A DNA stretch of 64,000 nucleotides from Lactarius indigo (GCA_025766275.1 JAFKAC010000001.1:1674001-1738000), one strand, 5' to 3'. Positions 48,673 to 60,394 are shown, counted from the first letter of the stretch. Numbers and translations are program-made. Notes: generated from the sequence alone by a model not told the origin.

Positions 48673-49283
48673 GTTGTTCGATTAGGAGACAAAACGAATA
48701 AATAGCAACTAAGAGAGGCAATTAGGGGAACGAAGGCAGGATGGGGAGACGAGGAAAGAAGTGGACGAAGGAATTATACAATGATTAAGCTGGTGGTGGG
48801 ATAAATAGGCAAGTGGAGTTGAAAAGGAGGCCCGTCTGGGCGGGCGAACGGTATTTGGTATCCAATTCCATGCTGCATATATACGGCATGTCGGTATGTG
48901 GCATCATATCCTAATCCGTCTGCATACATATCGTCGGAGTCATCTGGTTCAAAAAAATCCCACCGAACATCAGAGGAGTGGCACGAGAGAATGGTGAGAC
49001 TCATGCCGGACAGCGGTGACTTTTTTTTTCCCTATATTCACTGAAGTTTGCACGCAAGTTGCGAGGGACAAAATTAAGGTGTTGAGTTGCAGAAGTCATC
49101 TGGCGTCGCGTGATCTACGGCGCAACCACTACGCACCCCTCCAACGGCGGTATCGTCGTTGAGCCAAGTATGGGGGGTATAGTAAGCACAGCCAGGCTTA
49201 GCTTATTTCTAGCACTTTCGAACGAGAACCCTTTCTCATATGCTATCCGAAAATAAAATCGATTCAAAAAAAAAAAAAATTTG
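48673..49283. other. Intergenic region between BTB-type gene and DBP8
   Basis: It contains a 76-codon minus-strand open frame at 48774-49004 (starting MSLTILSCHSSD, acidic middle, Pro-rich end) that I cannot assign; it could be an upstream ORF of the BTB-type transcript. Poly-T (49021-49029) and poly-A (49265-49279) runs are present. Confidence 0.4.
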
Positions 49284-51356
49284 CTATCCGGAACCACCAG
49301 CGCTCCGTCTCTTAGCTGCCTTTGTTTTGTTGATCCGCTCCCTCTGCCCAAACTTCGTGTCGTGTAGTTCCTTTAAGGCCACGTCAGATCCATTCCAGTC
49401 ATAAATCCGCAGCTCGCTAACCATATAAGCTTGCCTCTTTGCAGTGGAGACCTTATTGAGCCTCTCGAGCACCTTGTCTTCGGGGAGTTCCATCTCCACC
49501 AGCCGCGTTGCTGCCGACATCAATATTAGAACACAAAGTTCGGACACCGGTTGTAGTACTCACCGATACGCTCCTCGATCTTTAGCACTCGGCTCTCATC
49601 ATTTTCCGAAACAAAACTGACTGCCATACCACCACGTCCCGCCCGCGCGGTTCGCCCCACCCGGTGAGTATATTCCTCTGGTTCATTTGGCAAATCCCAG
49701 TTGACGACCATCGCGACATCAGCAATGTCCAAGCCCCGCGCGCCTACATCCGTGGACACAAGAACAGGGATTACTGAAGAACGGAAGAGCGAGAGCGACG
49801 TCAGCCGCTCGCGCTGCGTGAGGCGCGAATGCAGTGCGGTGCTCCGTATGGCAAGTGTTTGTAACAAAGCGGTAAGATATGCCGCCGTGCGGGCCTTCGC
49901 GCAGAAGATGATTGTCGGTGGAGGTTGGAGGAGTTCTTCACCGCTTCCTACGATCTTTGCAGAACCCTTCTTGCGACTGTGAGTATGAGAACGCCTGACG
50001 GGATCAGGCGCTGACTGCCGAAGGTGCATTATTGGCTCTGGAGGATTGCAGAGGAGGTAATAGAGATAGCTTTCTCTGACGTGAGAAGGAACCAGAATGT
50101 AATATTGTTTTAGGGTCTCCACTGTTTCAACTCTTGAATATCTAATTGAGCTTTCAGGTCAGCCAAGGTAGACTCATGACGTACACTGTTGTTATTTTGT
50201 GAATAAATGGCTTCTGCTTGCCAGGTCTCGGTGTCGCGTCGGCTATTGAGTCTATTGATGGTGTCCAAGTTGCCGTGAATAGCGCCGTTTGGCGATCCTT
50301 CGGTAAAACACCAAATAAATGAGCTAGGTCTTCCGCAAAACTTGGGGAGAGAAGCCTGTCCGCTTCGTCAAGCACCTGAAAAGTTATTAATACTAGACGG
50401 CGACACGCCGCACCGGAGTATATGCACGTACTAGAAATTTGACCCTCGACAAGTCCCACTCTGCGCTGCTACTGCGCATATGATCTACAATCCGGCCTGG
50501 CGTGGCCACTACCACGTGCGGCCGATTATTGAGTTCAATGGCTTGTGCCATCATATCCATTCCGCCGACGATCACGGCAGTTCGAATATTGAGCGGCGAA
50601 CCGAGCACCACAAATTGTTCCGATATCTGGAATGCGAGCTCCCTATGACCATCGAAATAGTCGGCTCAAAAAAGGGGGACAGAGAGTACCTTGTAGGTGT
50701 TAGCACGAGTGCAAAAATACCGTAAGGGTCAACAGAGAGCTTCTGTAGGATGGGCAATGCGAACGCGATCGTCTTTCCGGAACCTGTCTTTGCATTTCCT
50801 ATGCAGTCTCTACCTTCCAGAGAGCCACCATCAGTAATAGCCAGGAACAATAGTACTGAGTATTTGAACCTATAAGAAGAGGTGGGATACAAGCCCGCTG
50901 AATCTCGGTTGGAGTATGAATGGCCATTTTGGACAGCGCAGACAGTAGCGGGGGTGATATATTGAGCGACAGAAATGTCGGATTTTTTGATGAGCTACCT
51001 CCGGAGGATACCACTTGGGAGCGTTGGCCGACAAGTTTGTGCTTGGTAGATACACGAGAGCCGAGAAGATCGGGGTTCTCAGAGGAGAGACCGAGGCAAC
51101 CAGGAGCTATACGGGGGGTCTCCGAGTCTTGGCCGGATTCAGAGTCTGTGCTATCTTCTCCTCCACTTTCTGACTGGTCACCATCTGGTTCATCACCTTC
51201 CGACGATTCCTCGCTGGAACCTTCACCTTCATCCAGACTGCTGTTCTCGCTTTCATGTCCCTGGAAAGTGGGAGATGGCCTATACTTCTTTTGAGGCTCC
51301 TCTTGTCTCCGTAAAAGATCGTCTATCGTAGGTGCCCTGCGTTTTGAAATAATCAT
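49284..51356 (-). CDS. DBP8: DEAD-box RNA helicase DBP8 (DDX49-like)
   Basis: Nucleolar ATP-dependent RNA helicase for early 18S rRNA processing. Six exons (51356-50870, 50813-50690, 50642-50432, 50375-50185, 50141-49564, 49510-49284) sum to 605 codons plus stop. An acidic Ser/Glu/Asp-rich N-terminal ~90 residues precede the core. Motifs in order: Q motif [23 protein letters not shown], Ia PTRELAF, Ib [22 protein letters not shown] (the DBP8-type variant of SAT), [26 protein letters not shown] and [13 protein letters not shown]. The family-specific [27 protein letters not shown] and the C-terminal [20 protein letters not shown] support DBP8 rather than another DEAD helicase. Start ATG at 51356 ([15 protein letters not shown]). 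Confidence 0.94.
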
Positions 51357-52512
51357 CCCAACATGCGCCGAGAACCACCTCCAGTTATTAAGCCAAGGTT
51401 GCGACAGTGACAAACGAAGAGTGTGATGACGTAATCACATATATGACTTATCGGCAAGTAGGTTTTGGTTGTTATTCTTGTTGTTATTTCTGGATTATGA
51501 TGAGGAATGAGATCTAATGAGAACTTGAAGCGTTTCCAGTCAAGTATCAACTTTTGAACTAGGGTACCGACTCGGAGTTCCCTTGCCCATAGAGAAGTTG
51601 TTTGGCCCGTTCCGCTGCGTTTGTATTGACTTGGAATATCTTCACCAAATTTCTTACCCAACCCAATCTGTACAGAGCGCAAGATGACTTTACTGTGCGC
51701 CCAGCGGCGAACTTCGAATCCAGGCCAGCCTGGCTTTGATTGAGGCTTATCGATCCCGTCACGTTCACGCCGGTGTCTGAGCGAAGAGCAGATAATTCAC
51801 ACCGCATGTTACTCCAAGATTGATTCGACAAGAACTGCCCTATATAAGTCAAGTTTTTTTTTTCCAGAACCCATTACTGGAGTGCGTCTTAGTCCATAAC
51901 CTTGTGTAGCACTTTCCCGCCCACTGGCAGACCTTCCATTCCATCTGCTCCTTTGACCCGATATGTGCCGTGCATTATTACGACACCCCATCCTGTTTCT
52001 GGAGTGGGTTCACGATTCGTCGTGTATCGGGTGCAAGGCTGACGAAGGGGTGTGGTTGTGGTATTGAGGTTGCTGCGCGGCCTGCGCCTTAGTTCCTGGA
52101 AATGTCCAGGCCGCAAGGAATAGTGAAGGTGGGGTCACAAACTCACGCCGCCTCCGTATAGAGGTGCACTGGCATGACGGCAGTTTGGTCATCATATATA
52201 CACTAGGATCAGATAAATATCACTTGTATACTACAGATATGTCCGAGTCTACTCGGTGATCTGCAAGGGAGCAGCGAGGACAGAGGGGGAGGTTCGATAC
52301 CATACACAACAGTTGGGACTGTAGTAGAGACAGGAAAACGAGACATTCGTCATACTATAATGGAGTAGTTTTACTAAGTTGCTTTAGATATTGGACAGAC
52401 TTGCGGAGCGGGCGCCATCACAAGCAGTCTTCCACCACGTGCCTCCAAAGGCGTTGCCACAAAATGGTCGCACAACATAAACGTAGCCAGAAACGAGAAC
52501 GGGTAGGAAGCT
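51357..52512. other. Intergenic stretch, one unassigned open frame
   Basis: About 1.15 kb. On the minus strand an open segment at 51889-52116 ends G-W-G-V-V-I-M-H-G-T-Y-R-V-K-G-A-D-G. It could join an upstream ATG at 52192-52195 through a GTGAGT...TTTCCAG intron, but the joined frame then stops early. I do not recognise it and do not call a gene. Confidence 0.4.
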
Positions 52513-53797
52513 TTAGGCGTTAGCCAGCGAATTTTGTACCAGAGAAGCCGGAAAGGGAGCCCGTGGGAGTCGAGCACCGCTGTTAAAGATTGCGAAGGGA
52601 TCGGCAGTGCTGTATGCCTGAGCTAGCTGGACAGGACCCTGGGGTATCCCCTGCGACGAAAAGGTGCAAAGCGGGTGCGCCGCTGTTCCGATAGGGTAGT
52701 TCGACGCAAATTGAACGCTGTCACCAGGGTATGAAAGGTGACGGATCTACAAAGAAAAAAAAAAGAGATAAGAAAATTAGGGCACGTGAGACTCATCGTG
52801 CGAAGTGACTTACGCCGCGGGACATGGTACCAGTGTTCCGGATTGTGTCGATAGTAGCAGCCATGTACGGGAGCTGGGTACTCCGCATCGGATGATTAAC
52901 CGCCGCAGCGGAAGACGAGAACGTAGGCTGCACCATCTGTTCCCCATAGTACTCTGAGGACGGTAGCTCGGTCGTGTGGATCTGGATGGTAGAGGGGGGC
53001 GCAGGAGATACAGACACCGACGTGGAAGCCGAGGATGGGGACATTTCCGCGTTCTCGCGAGCTAGGTCGTCGTTTATTATCTCCCGGTACGCCATGTCTG
53101 CCAAGCGACAAAGGCTCTCGAACTCCTCTGGCGGAGGTGCGAGCTTAGGTTCGCGCCTGGTTATCGTGCGCGCGCGAGGCTGGAACCTGTAACCAGCGTA
53201 CTTGAGTGCGTGCCTTTTCTTTTCTTGCTCCGCCTCCAGGAACCATTTCTTCTTCTCCTCCTTCGAGAGCCTGTGCCAACATTTCGCGGCGATGATGCTG
53301 ATCCTATGCTGACGAGTTTCTTGATCCCTGGAGATGAATTTCCGTTTGAGAAAGTCAGAGCGGAAGAGCATAAAGGCGTTGCAAGGGCGTGGGGGCTGTT
53401 TCTTTTCCTTTGAGACTGGATTGCACTCGGCGCGAACGGGTCCGACGTGGTGAGAGTACGGAATAACGACCTCGTGATGCTGGTGGGAGACTGCAGGGCC
53501 ACCGTTGCGGGGTAAAGGACTAAGATCATATGGGTGAGGTCTTTGAAAGGAAGCTTGCGCCGTTCGTAGTCCCCGATGAACGGGGAAGTCTTCTACTGTA
53601 TTGGTTGGACTGGGGGAGCCTAGAAAGGGGGAGGGACTTCCAAGGCTCTGCCAGTAAGCATTGCGGATGAAGGGCGTGTCTGGATTCTGGATAGTGGGGA
53701 TGAAAGGGAGCCGTGACGGGGTTTCTGTAAATTGGGACATGTAGGGAACAGGTGGGGAGAACGGACAGCCCAAAGTCGACGCGTCGAGGAAATCCAT
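52513..53797 (-). CDS. HMG-box transcription factor
   Basis: Two exons (53797-52814, 52746-52513) encode 405 residues. The N-terminal ~130 residues are Pro/Ser-rich. A MATA/SOX-type HMG box follows at about 135-205: PPRPCNAFMLFRSDFLKRKF, then IIAAKCWHRLSKEEKKKW, then EAEQEKKRHALKYAGYRFQP. The conserved Trp and Lys contacts and the F-M-L-F-R-S-D-F start are diagnostic. The C-terminal region is Ser/Pro/Gln-rich and likely disordered. Related Agaricomycete factors regulate mating and fruiting, but nothing nearby (no homeodomain pair, pheromone or receptor gene) marks this as a mating-type locus. A long upstream region without another gene (53798 onward) may contain a long 5' UTR. Confidence 0.88.
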
Positions 53798-55198
53798 GTC
53801 TGTGCTACAAGGGTAGACGATGAAAGGGAAGTAGGGCGAGAGTGGTGAAGGTGGATGTCGAGCACAGAGGAGTTGTCTTTCTTTTTATGCGAGAGAGACC
53901 GGGCAGACAATGAAAGAGAGTCGGACATGGAACTTGGGGGCTCGCCCATGGCACCACGATGTCTTTCAAACCACCTGTTAGATGGAAAGGGCGAAGGTGC
54001 CGAAGTCCCGGAGGAAGTGAGCACGAGATCTCTGCTTGTTCAAAGACTAACGTCTGTGACGCCGGTCTGCAGGACGCTGGGTGATATGCAGATCAAAGGG
54101 AAAGATATTAGGAGCGCGGACCCAGCGGCATAACGAGGGAGTAAGGACAATAGGTGATAGATATCCGGAGAAAGTCCATACCTCTCGATCGAAGCGGGAT
54201 GGCAAGTCGGGCACGCGTAAACGTTCCCCATTCTAGGAAAAGACGAAGGCTACAGGAGCTGGGTGCAAAATAGGCGATGCGGGGGCGAATGCGTTGTCAG
54301 TTCTGTCCAGATATCCTCTCGGGGAGAGCTACTCCATAGAGTCCCAGGGCAGAAACACGGGAAATAGGAAACGTGATCAGAGAGAACATACCTTTGTTCT
54401 GCCTAAGTTATCCCTGGGAGGAACCCCTCTAGACCTCGTGACGGTAGTGGGTGCATGGTCATGAAAGGAAGGAAGATACTTGAGTAGCTTGCATCAACGA
54501 GCACGCTCCCGACCAAGTGAGCATCACGAATGAGATATAGCCAATCCCAGCATTGTTCAGAGTCGGTCAAGATACTCTCAAGTGCGCTGGGGAATATATG
54601 CTCTGATGAATAGACCCTCTGCGTGTCGCAATGTGCAAACAGCACCGCGGACACGTGCCTATGAGATGCCGCCTATCAAAATGCATCCAGATACCATAAA
54701 GTGAACACGAGGCAGATGTGGCTTCTCGCATGGGATTGAAAGATAAGACGATGCCCGGTTGGTAGGTTACAAGCATAGATCTCTCTTGTTATTTGTAATT
54801 CAACTTCGAATGCTGAGGCAAAGTCCGTCAGTGTAAGTGCCATTCGTGCATGACCTCTCACGCCCATGGCAGGCCGGATCAAGCGGTTGTTGCCACGTGG
54901 GAAATGAGCGGATAAAGTGTGGGGTGGGTAAACTGAGTACTTCTGGCTACACGAACGTTGCGACGTGATGTGGGATTTAGAAGGCGACAACTGCCAGTTT
55001 CAGGTTAGAAGCATTGGTTGCTGGAGTGGGAAATATACCAGGGTTGGAAGAACGGGGAGACAGTAAGGGGGACAAAGAACCCATCATCATGCATCATCTC
55101 TAAGGAACTCCTTCTACGATGATATTGTCTACGAAATATTATCTCAAAGAACTATAGTGTGAGTCACAAGCAAGCCACCGGGCGAAATCAAAGGCCAC
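53798..55198. other. Upstream region of the HMG-box gene and intergenic DNA
   Basis: About 1.4 kb without recognised coding. Several short open frames exist on both strands, none with family motifs. Pyrimidine-rich patches directly upstream of 53797 (minus strand view) suit a transcription start region. Confidence 0.45.
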
Positions 55199-56446
55199 TC
55201 ACAGGGAGCTACTGTATAAATCTATCCGCAACGAGGTTCCCGCCGCCTTCTTGACGCGGTTCATGAATGCCAGGCCTTCGCGCTCCTCCGCAACTTCTTC
55301 CACGTATATGTGCCGTACACCCTGCTCCTCCAGACTTAGCAATCCCTCGAATAGACGTTGCGCCGCGCTGGCGGGCTCTGAGCGCTTGCCCAGCGAGAAA
55401 GTGAGCCATCTCTGCGCGCCGTGCGCACGCGCGCGTGCCAACAGAGGCGAATCCTCCTGAGCCATAAGACCCACGCGTCCCGCTCCGCCACCCTCGACCT
55501 CCCTGAAGAACGCGTCCGCCGTCACCCGCCGCGTCGCGCCGTCCGTGGACGTGTACAGCAGCGTGACAGGCACGCCTGGTGCATAATGGCGGTACTTCAT
55601 CCCCGGCGTCGTCGGTGCGTCCTCCACCCGCTTGTCCAGCACAAAGTCACGGCGGTGTACGAGCACGCGCCCCAGCGCCGGATCCCCCAGCGCTGCAACG
55701 AGGGCCTCGACAGTGGCGCCGCCCGGCCGCAGCACGCGCAACGCGCCATCGTCGCCGAGCCCGTCGACTACCGTGCTCTCTAGGCCGACAGCGCAGATGC
55801 CGCCGTCGAGGAGGAGCGGAAGGCGGCCTGTGGTGCCGAGGTCGCGGAGGACGTGCGATGCGCGAGTCGGGCTTGGTTTTCCGGACGAGTTGGCGCTCGG
55901 GGCGGCGAGGGGTGCGCCGGTGGCGGCAATTAGCGCGCGGGCTACTGGGTGTGCGGGCATGCGCACGGCGACAGTTGGATGGCCTGCGGTGATGATGGAC
56001 GGGACGCGGGTCGGGTCGGTGGGGAAGAGGAGCGTGAGTGGACCAGGCCAGAAATTTTGCATTAGGACCGTATAGGCGGGAGAAGGCGTGTAGGACGCCG
56101 GGAGGAGGGGAGAGAGCATGGAGAGCGACGATATGTGCACTATCAATGGATTATCTGACGGTCGACCTTTGGTGGAGAAGATCTTGGCAGCAGCAGATGC
56201 ATCAAGGGCGATGGCACCAAGTCCATAGACGGTCTCTGTTGGAAAAGCAACAACTTGACCCTGTGTTAGGTGGAGAACAGCGGACGCGATGGCCTTCTCG
56301 GCCTCTGGATCCGAGTAGATCGGGTTGTCGTCAGAAAAGGTGATCGATTCTGGGTCGCACTTGAGGACTCGGGTACTCGCAGCTGCCATGGTAAAGGAAA
56401 CATGTGGTGGTCTTGCTGGACGAAAGATACGGGTCAAAAAGAGCAT
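55199..56446 (-). CDS. SUA5: Threonylcarbamoyl-AMP synthase SUA5
   Basis: Single-exon gene, 415 codons. The YrdC/Sua5 domain catalyses formation of threonylcarbamoyl-AMP from threonine, bicarbonate and ATP, the first step to t6A37 in ANN-decoding tRNAs. Signature stretches are GQVVAFPTETVYGLGA, STKGRPSDNPLIVHI, FWPGPLTLLF, TVAVRMPAHPVARALI, PLAAPSANSSGKPSPT, GLESTVVDG and LRPGGAT. The C-terminal Sua5 domain begins at TPGMKYRHYAPG. Two in-frame starts are possible. The ATG at 56446 adds MLFLTRIFRPARPPHV, which looks like a mitochondrial presequence; the ATG at 56389 starts MAAASTRV directly. Dual cytosolic/mitochondrial use by alternative starts is known for this family and would fit. Central coding sequence is very GC-rich. 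Confidence 0.95.
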   Translation of the reverse strand: MLFLTRIFRPARPPHVSFTMAAASTRVLKCDPESITFSDDNPIYSDPEAEKAIASAVLHLTQGQVVAFPTETVYGLGAIALDASAAAKIFSTKGRPSDNPLIVHISSLSMLSPLLPASYTPSPAYTVLMQNFWPGPLTLLFPTDPTRVPSIITAGHPTVAVRMPAHPVARALIAATGAPLAAPSANSSGKPSPTRASHVLRDLGTTGRLPLLLDGGICAVGLESTVVDGLGDDGALRVLRPGGATVEALVAALGDPALGRVLVHRRDFVLDKRVEDAPTTPGMKYRHYAPGVPVTLLYTSTDGATRRVTADAFFREVEGGGAGRVGLMAQEDSPLLARARAHGAQRWLTFSLGKRSEPASAAQRLFEGLLSLEEQGVRHIYVEEVAEEREGLAFMNRVKKAAGTSLRIDLYSSSL

Positions 56447-56923
56447 GCATGACGCAAATTTTCAGTTCGAGTCAGACAGTGACAGATAATCAATCAGTGC
56501 ATCTTATATCATTCCAAGCTAACACAACGCTTTCCCGCGTCGGTCTATAACAAAACCATCATAACGTAGACAAGACTGAACAAACAGAGATACCAGTTCG
56601 CTCGCCAGAACGACAGTGGTATACTGGTTAATAAATAAGGCATTTTGAAGTTAGTATAACTAATCCCCGTACCCAGTGACATCTCTCGATGACATAAATG
56701 AGCAAAAAAAAAAGAGGGTGGAAATGTAACGGATGATGAGAGCACGTAGAAGGATGTGAGCAAGGATACCTAGAGAGTTCGTTTGGGAAAGGGTATGAAG
56801 GACAGAAAGAAAAGAATTTTACAGTGGTACTGGGAATACAAGAGTCGGTGGATTCTAACAGCAGGGATTAGGGGATATCAGCGGATCACTCCAAGTGAGC
56901 AACTACCACAAGAGACAGCCTAT
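56447..56923. other. Intergenic region between SUA5 and the OPY2-like gene
   Basis: About 480 bp holding the SUA5 promoter (GC-poorer than the gene) and the 3' UTR of the next minus-strand gene. No recognisable element. Confidence 0.4.
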
Positions 56924-58849
56924 CTAGCTCTTCCTTTCCAGATAAGCTGAGAAACTGTCTTTCGATTGGCGGTCGAATCCCAATGGATATGATGTCAGAT
57001 CCTTCGTCAGCACTAGCGTGTCAAGACTCGCTCGCTGCTTGACCATCCCGTTGGGAAGCACTTCAGCTGGTGGCTCTCCACTCGGTCCACCGTCACCCCC
57101 GTGGTCAATCTGGAACGGGAACGATCCGAGACCCGTCGAGATAGAAGAGAATTGAGATCCCGTAGACATGCCAAGAATCTGACGATTGGGTGGCTCCAGG
57201 TCACCATCGTCCCTTACGGGAGTGGGAGGGGGACGTGAGGAAACGTTCGGTGTCTCTTGCGCGAGAGGCGAACGCGGAGGTGTGCGGAGTGGGCGGTTAG
57301 AAATCGGCGAGGGTGGTACGAACGTGAAGCTCTCCAAAATCGAATCCGCGCGGCCTGACACGCCTGATGCCATCGTGCTCATGGACATACGATGAGAAAT
57401 GGCCCGTCCCTTGTCTACTTGCTGCGCTTGCCCGTTTACGTTTAACGGGGCTCGTTCTTGCTGACGCTGAAATGGGCTCGCGGAGTTGGGGGTTTGAACC
57501 AGGCGACCGCTGGCCACACGAACTAACGCACGCGGAGCCGATCCGACAGAGCTGGCCATCGGCGAAGTTGGCATAAGGGCACCGCTCACCGGCTGCACAA
57601 ACCCGAGGTGTACGCGCGTTGCGTCCATGATATCCGCACCAATGACGCTCGCAGCCTGGGTATACGTGCTTAGCGGGCGATCCGGATCATGGACATCAGG
57701 GCCAGCGTTCCATGGGTGGTCCAAAGGTGCCGAGTTCCAATCCGTGTGTGCGTGCGAAGAGCCTTGTGTTGCCATTGAGCTGCGGAACCCAGGAGAGCGC
57801 CGGTCAGCGAAGGGGTCTGCAGGAATGGGGAGTGGGTGATCTTCATCAGTCTCACGTACTACGTCTTGAGGGCCAAAGGACGAGGCGGTGAGTGGCGAAC
57901 GGATGGATGGGCGGGAAGTAAGGGACTTCGCAGAGGCGGGAACAACGGCTGCTTTCGCTGCACTAGCGACCTGTCGACCAGTAATGATCGTGGGTGCCTC
58001 CATAAAGACATCACTAGAATAACTGGCATTCGTGATGTACGACCGGTCGTCGCCGATGACCGAGATACCCGACCGGTCGGGAACGGACTCCGCAGAGAGA
58101 TTCATATGATCCATATTGAGATCGATACCTGGCATGCGGAGTGGACGTAGGGCGGATGTCGAATCCGATTGGGATGCAGATCCCGATGGGAAGACGGAGG
58201 CAGGAGGTGGAACAAAGGCAATAGGGATGACATTAGTCGACTGAGAGCCTGTAGAAGTCGTTTGAATGGAGTGACTGTCACCGAATGGATTCGATTGGGC
58301 CGAATCGCGTCGACTCAGAGCAGGCTGTGAGGTCGGGTCAAGATCGATAGTCAAGGTCGAATTTCCGTACACCCGGACGACCGGTTCCGTGGGAACGGAC
58401 TCTGGGGTATTGACGACCTTCTCTGTGGGATCAGGGCGGTTAAGGACGGTGTCTGCCGGTGCCGGGATGTCTTTGACCTCAGGTGTCACAGGCGCAACGG
58501 GGGTGGCTTTTCGGTGACGCCGCCAGAGCAAGAGACCGACAGCAAGAGCCAAAAATGCAAGAGCGCCCACGACGGCACCTGCAATTGCCCCTGCGCTAAC
58601 GCCATGTCCAGAGTTGGATGATGCCGGTCTGTCAACGCACTTGAAGCTAGCGCACTGAGTGCAGCTCCTAAAAGCACACGATGAGAAAAATAGGAAAGAG
58701 CGCATGTATGGCACCAAAAAAAAAAAAAAAAAGAAAACGCACTGTGCGATTTGAAAACAACTCTGGGTAGTAGAGTCACAGTTACACACTGGGGGGATGG
58801 TGGGGCATTGAACACAACCATCCCGAGCCACAAGAAAGTCTAAATGCAT
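56924..58849 (-). CDS. OPY2-like single-pass membrane anchor
   Basis: Two exons (58849-58743 and 58667-56924) give 616 residues. The extracellular N-terminus is the Cys-rich Opy2 motif: GCVQCPTIPPVCNCDS, then SCFQIAQ joined over the intron to SCTQCASFKCVD. One transmembrane helix follows (AGAIAGAVVGALAFLALAVG) with R-R-H-R-K on the cytosolic side. A ~500-residue Ser/Pro/Thr-rich disordered tail ends the protein. In yeast, Opy2 anchors Ste50 at the plasma membrane for HOG and filamentation MAPK signalling; this role is inferred. The intron 58668-58742 contains a long T homopolymer. The true N-terminus may lie in a further upstream exon because no signal peptide precedes the Cys motif; MHLDFLVARDGC is the shortest start. 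Confidence 0.8.
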   Translation of the reverse strand: MHLDFLVARDGCVQCPTIPPVCNCDSTTQSCFQIAQCVFFFFFFLVPYMRSFLFFSSCAFRSCTQCASFKCVDRPASSNSGHGVSAGAIAGAVVGALAFLALAVGLLLWRRHRKATPVAPVTPEVKDIPAPADTVLNRPDPTEKVVNTPESVPTEPVVRVYGNSTLTIDLDPTSQPALSRRDSAQSNPFGDSHSIQTTSTGSQSTNVIPIAFVPPPASVFPSGSASQSDSTSALRPLRMPGIDLNMDHMNLSAESVPDRSGISVIGDDRSYITNASYSSDVFMEAPTIITGRQVASAAKAAVVPASAKSLTSRPSIRSPLTASSFGPQDVVRETDEDHPLPIPADPFADRRSPGFRSSMATQGSSHAHTDWNSAPLDHPWNAGPDVHDPDRPLSTYTQAASVIGADIMDATRVHLGFVQPVSGALMPTSPMASSVGSAPRALVRVASGRLVQTPNSASPFQRQQERAPLNVNGQAQQVDKGRAISHRMSMSTMASGVSGRADSILESFTFVPPSPISNRPLRTPPRSPLAQETPNVSSRPPPTPVRDDGDLEPPNRQILGMSTGSQFSSISTGLGSFPFQIDHGGDGGPSGEPPAEVLPNGMVKQRASLDTLVLTKDLTSYPLGFDRQSKDSFSAYLERKS

Positions 58850-59185
58850 AGCGGGACGGGAAACGAAAGAATGTGGTTAGATGACGAAAAGATGATAAAC
58901 AGTGGGCCCTGCGACGTCCAGGACGGTTCGAGTATGTATCGAGACCGTCGAACGTGGTGGTGGGAAGCAGAGGAGGGGGGGGAACGGAAGAAAGGATGGG
59001 GAGGTGTGAGAAAAAGGCGAAGCGAAGGAAGAAAACAAACTGGCGAATGGTCGCTCTCATTATGTAATATTTGATCTCGTATCGAATTGAAATTTGTTCG
59101 CTTGATTGGCGACGGACTTGTACGCGAATGGGTCTAGCCTCAAGTCTACCGTGACTGTACATTCTACCCGCTGTCCTACCCCTCC
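58850..59185. other. Short intergenic region, pyrimidine-rich
   Basis: About 340 bp upstream of the OPY2-like start, CT-rich on the minus strand (58935-59035), as expected for a fungal transcription start region. It also contains the 3' end of the CAF16-like transcript. Confidence 0.4.
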
Positions 59186-60394
59186 TCAATGACTGTAATC
59201 GTATCTGCAAGGGCCTCTGTCAAATTTCTTGTACACCACACTGCCACCGAGTTCACGTACTTTCTATAGAATTCTTCGGAGCTCGATGGAACGTCCTTTG
59301 ATTCATACGCATTAGCCCCGCACCCCAAATCTTTGTACGACAAACTAGGGTCCGTACCTGGCCACGCCTAGCACCGCGGGTCTTACGGCCAGTCTTCTCA
59401 AGCTCACGTCGGTGTTCCCGATCTTCGCGAAGCCACTGTAACGCGACTTTGAACAACGTCCGGTCTAAGTTCTCTGCGGTATTATCCAATGACCGCTCGG
59501 CAAGTGCATGAGGCCACGGTCTCGGTTTCTTCACGAATGTTCCGAAGCGCATGTGCGCGATGTGCGTAGGAAACTCATTCAACCCGTCAAATATGTGGGT
59601 GGCATCTAGTGGCCCAACGGAAATAAATTTGCGTTCTGTGAGAATACCGGAGACCTTACAGATAATTGTCGCTTCCCGACGCTCACTATCCTCCTTCAAG
59701 AAAGACAGAAGATCACTTCGGACTTGCACGTCCAGATCAACGGTGACCTGCGCCGCACAATTCATAAGACCGAGATCGATGCCACATATGAAGGTGACGT
59801 ACCTCGTCGAGTAAGAGTACATCCCAGGGCTGCATGAGGCCCATACACAGCTGCACCCGTCGTCTCTCGCCATCGGAGATTGCGTGCATGTGCCAATCGA
59901 GGTCCACGTCAAGTATGTCGAGTAGGCGGTCGCGGCGGTCCTTGTGACGATATCCTCCTACCGAGTCGAGGAAGTGCTCGACCACAATGTCACCGCGCAC
60001 GACCGGGTTCATAGCCCTGTGGCGCAATTGAATCAAGACGTGCCTGTGCGTTATTCCTGAAACACAAAGACCTCCCATTCTGTGCCGAGGTACGTCACTC
60101 CGGGAGGCGAATCACGGAAGACGTCGCGCCCTTTTATGAGGATCTGCGCTCCCTCCAGTGCGACGAGCCTCTTGCCTGCAAGAATCTGAAGTAGGGTCGA
60201 TTTACCAGCTAATGAAGTGTCGACCGAACATTCCCGTTGACCGGGACGATGAGATGCACACCTCCATTTGCGCCAATGAGGAGCGTGCGTGAGCCCTTCG
60301 GAAGATCGATATTGATGTCACTCAACGATGCGGGCGCAGATAGATCGTGATGGTATGTCAGGTTCTGGACGGTGATCTCGGAAATACCGTTCAT
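59186..60394 (-). CDS. CAF16-like ABC ATPase, one unresolved splice donor or indel
   Basis: Soluble ABC-type ATPase (ABCI/CAF16 family), linked in yeast to CCR4-NOT and Mediator contacts. Exons are 60394-60262, 60208-60072, 60016-59803, 59747-59660, 59605-59358 and 59263-59186. Motifs: [27 protein letters not shown] joined over intron 1 to [15 protein letters not shown] (Walker A), [48 protein letters not shown] (ABC signature), [16 protein letters not shown] (Walker B), and the family-specific [18 protein letters not shown]. The C-terminus ends Y-D-Y-S-H. Exon lengths total one base too many: after GTEW the bases read GGGAGGTC where a phase-2 GT donor is needed. This is either a point change in the donor or a one-base error. 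Start ATG at 60394. Confidence 0.84.

Noticed and set aside
52513..53797. HMG-box gene as a mating-type locus
   Set aside because: No homeodomain, pheromone or pheromone-receptor gene is present nearby, and the HMG protein is a general regulator type.
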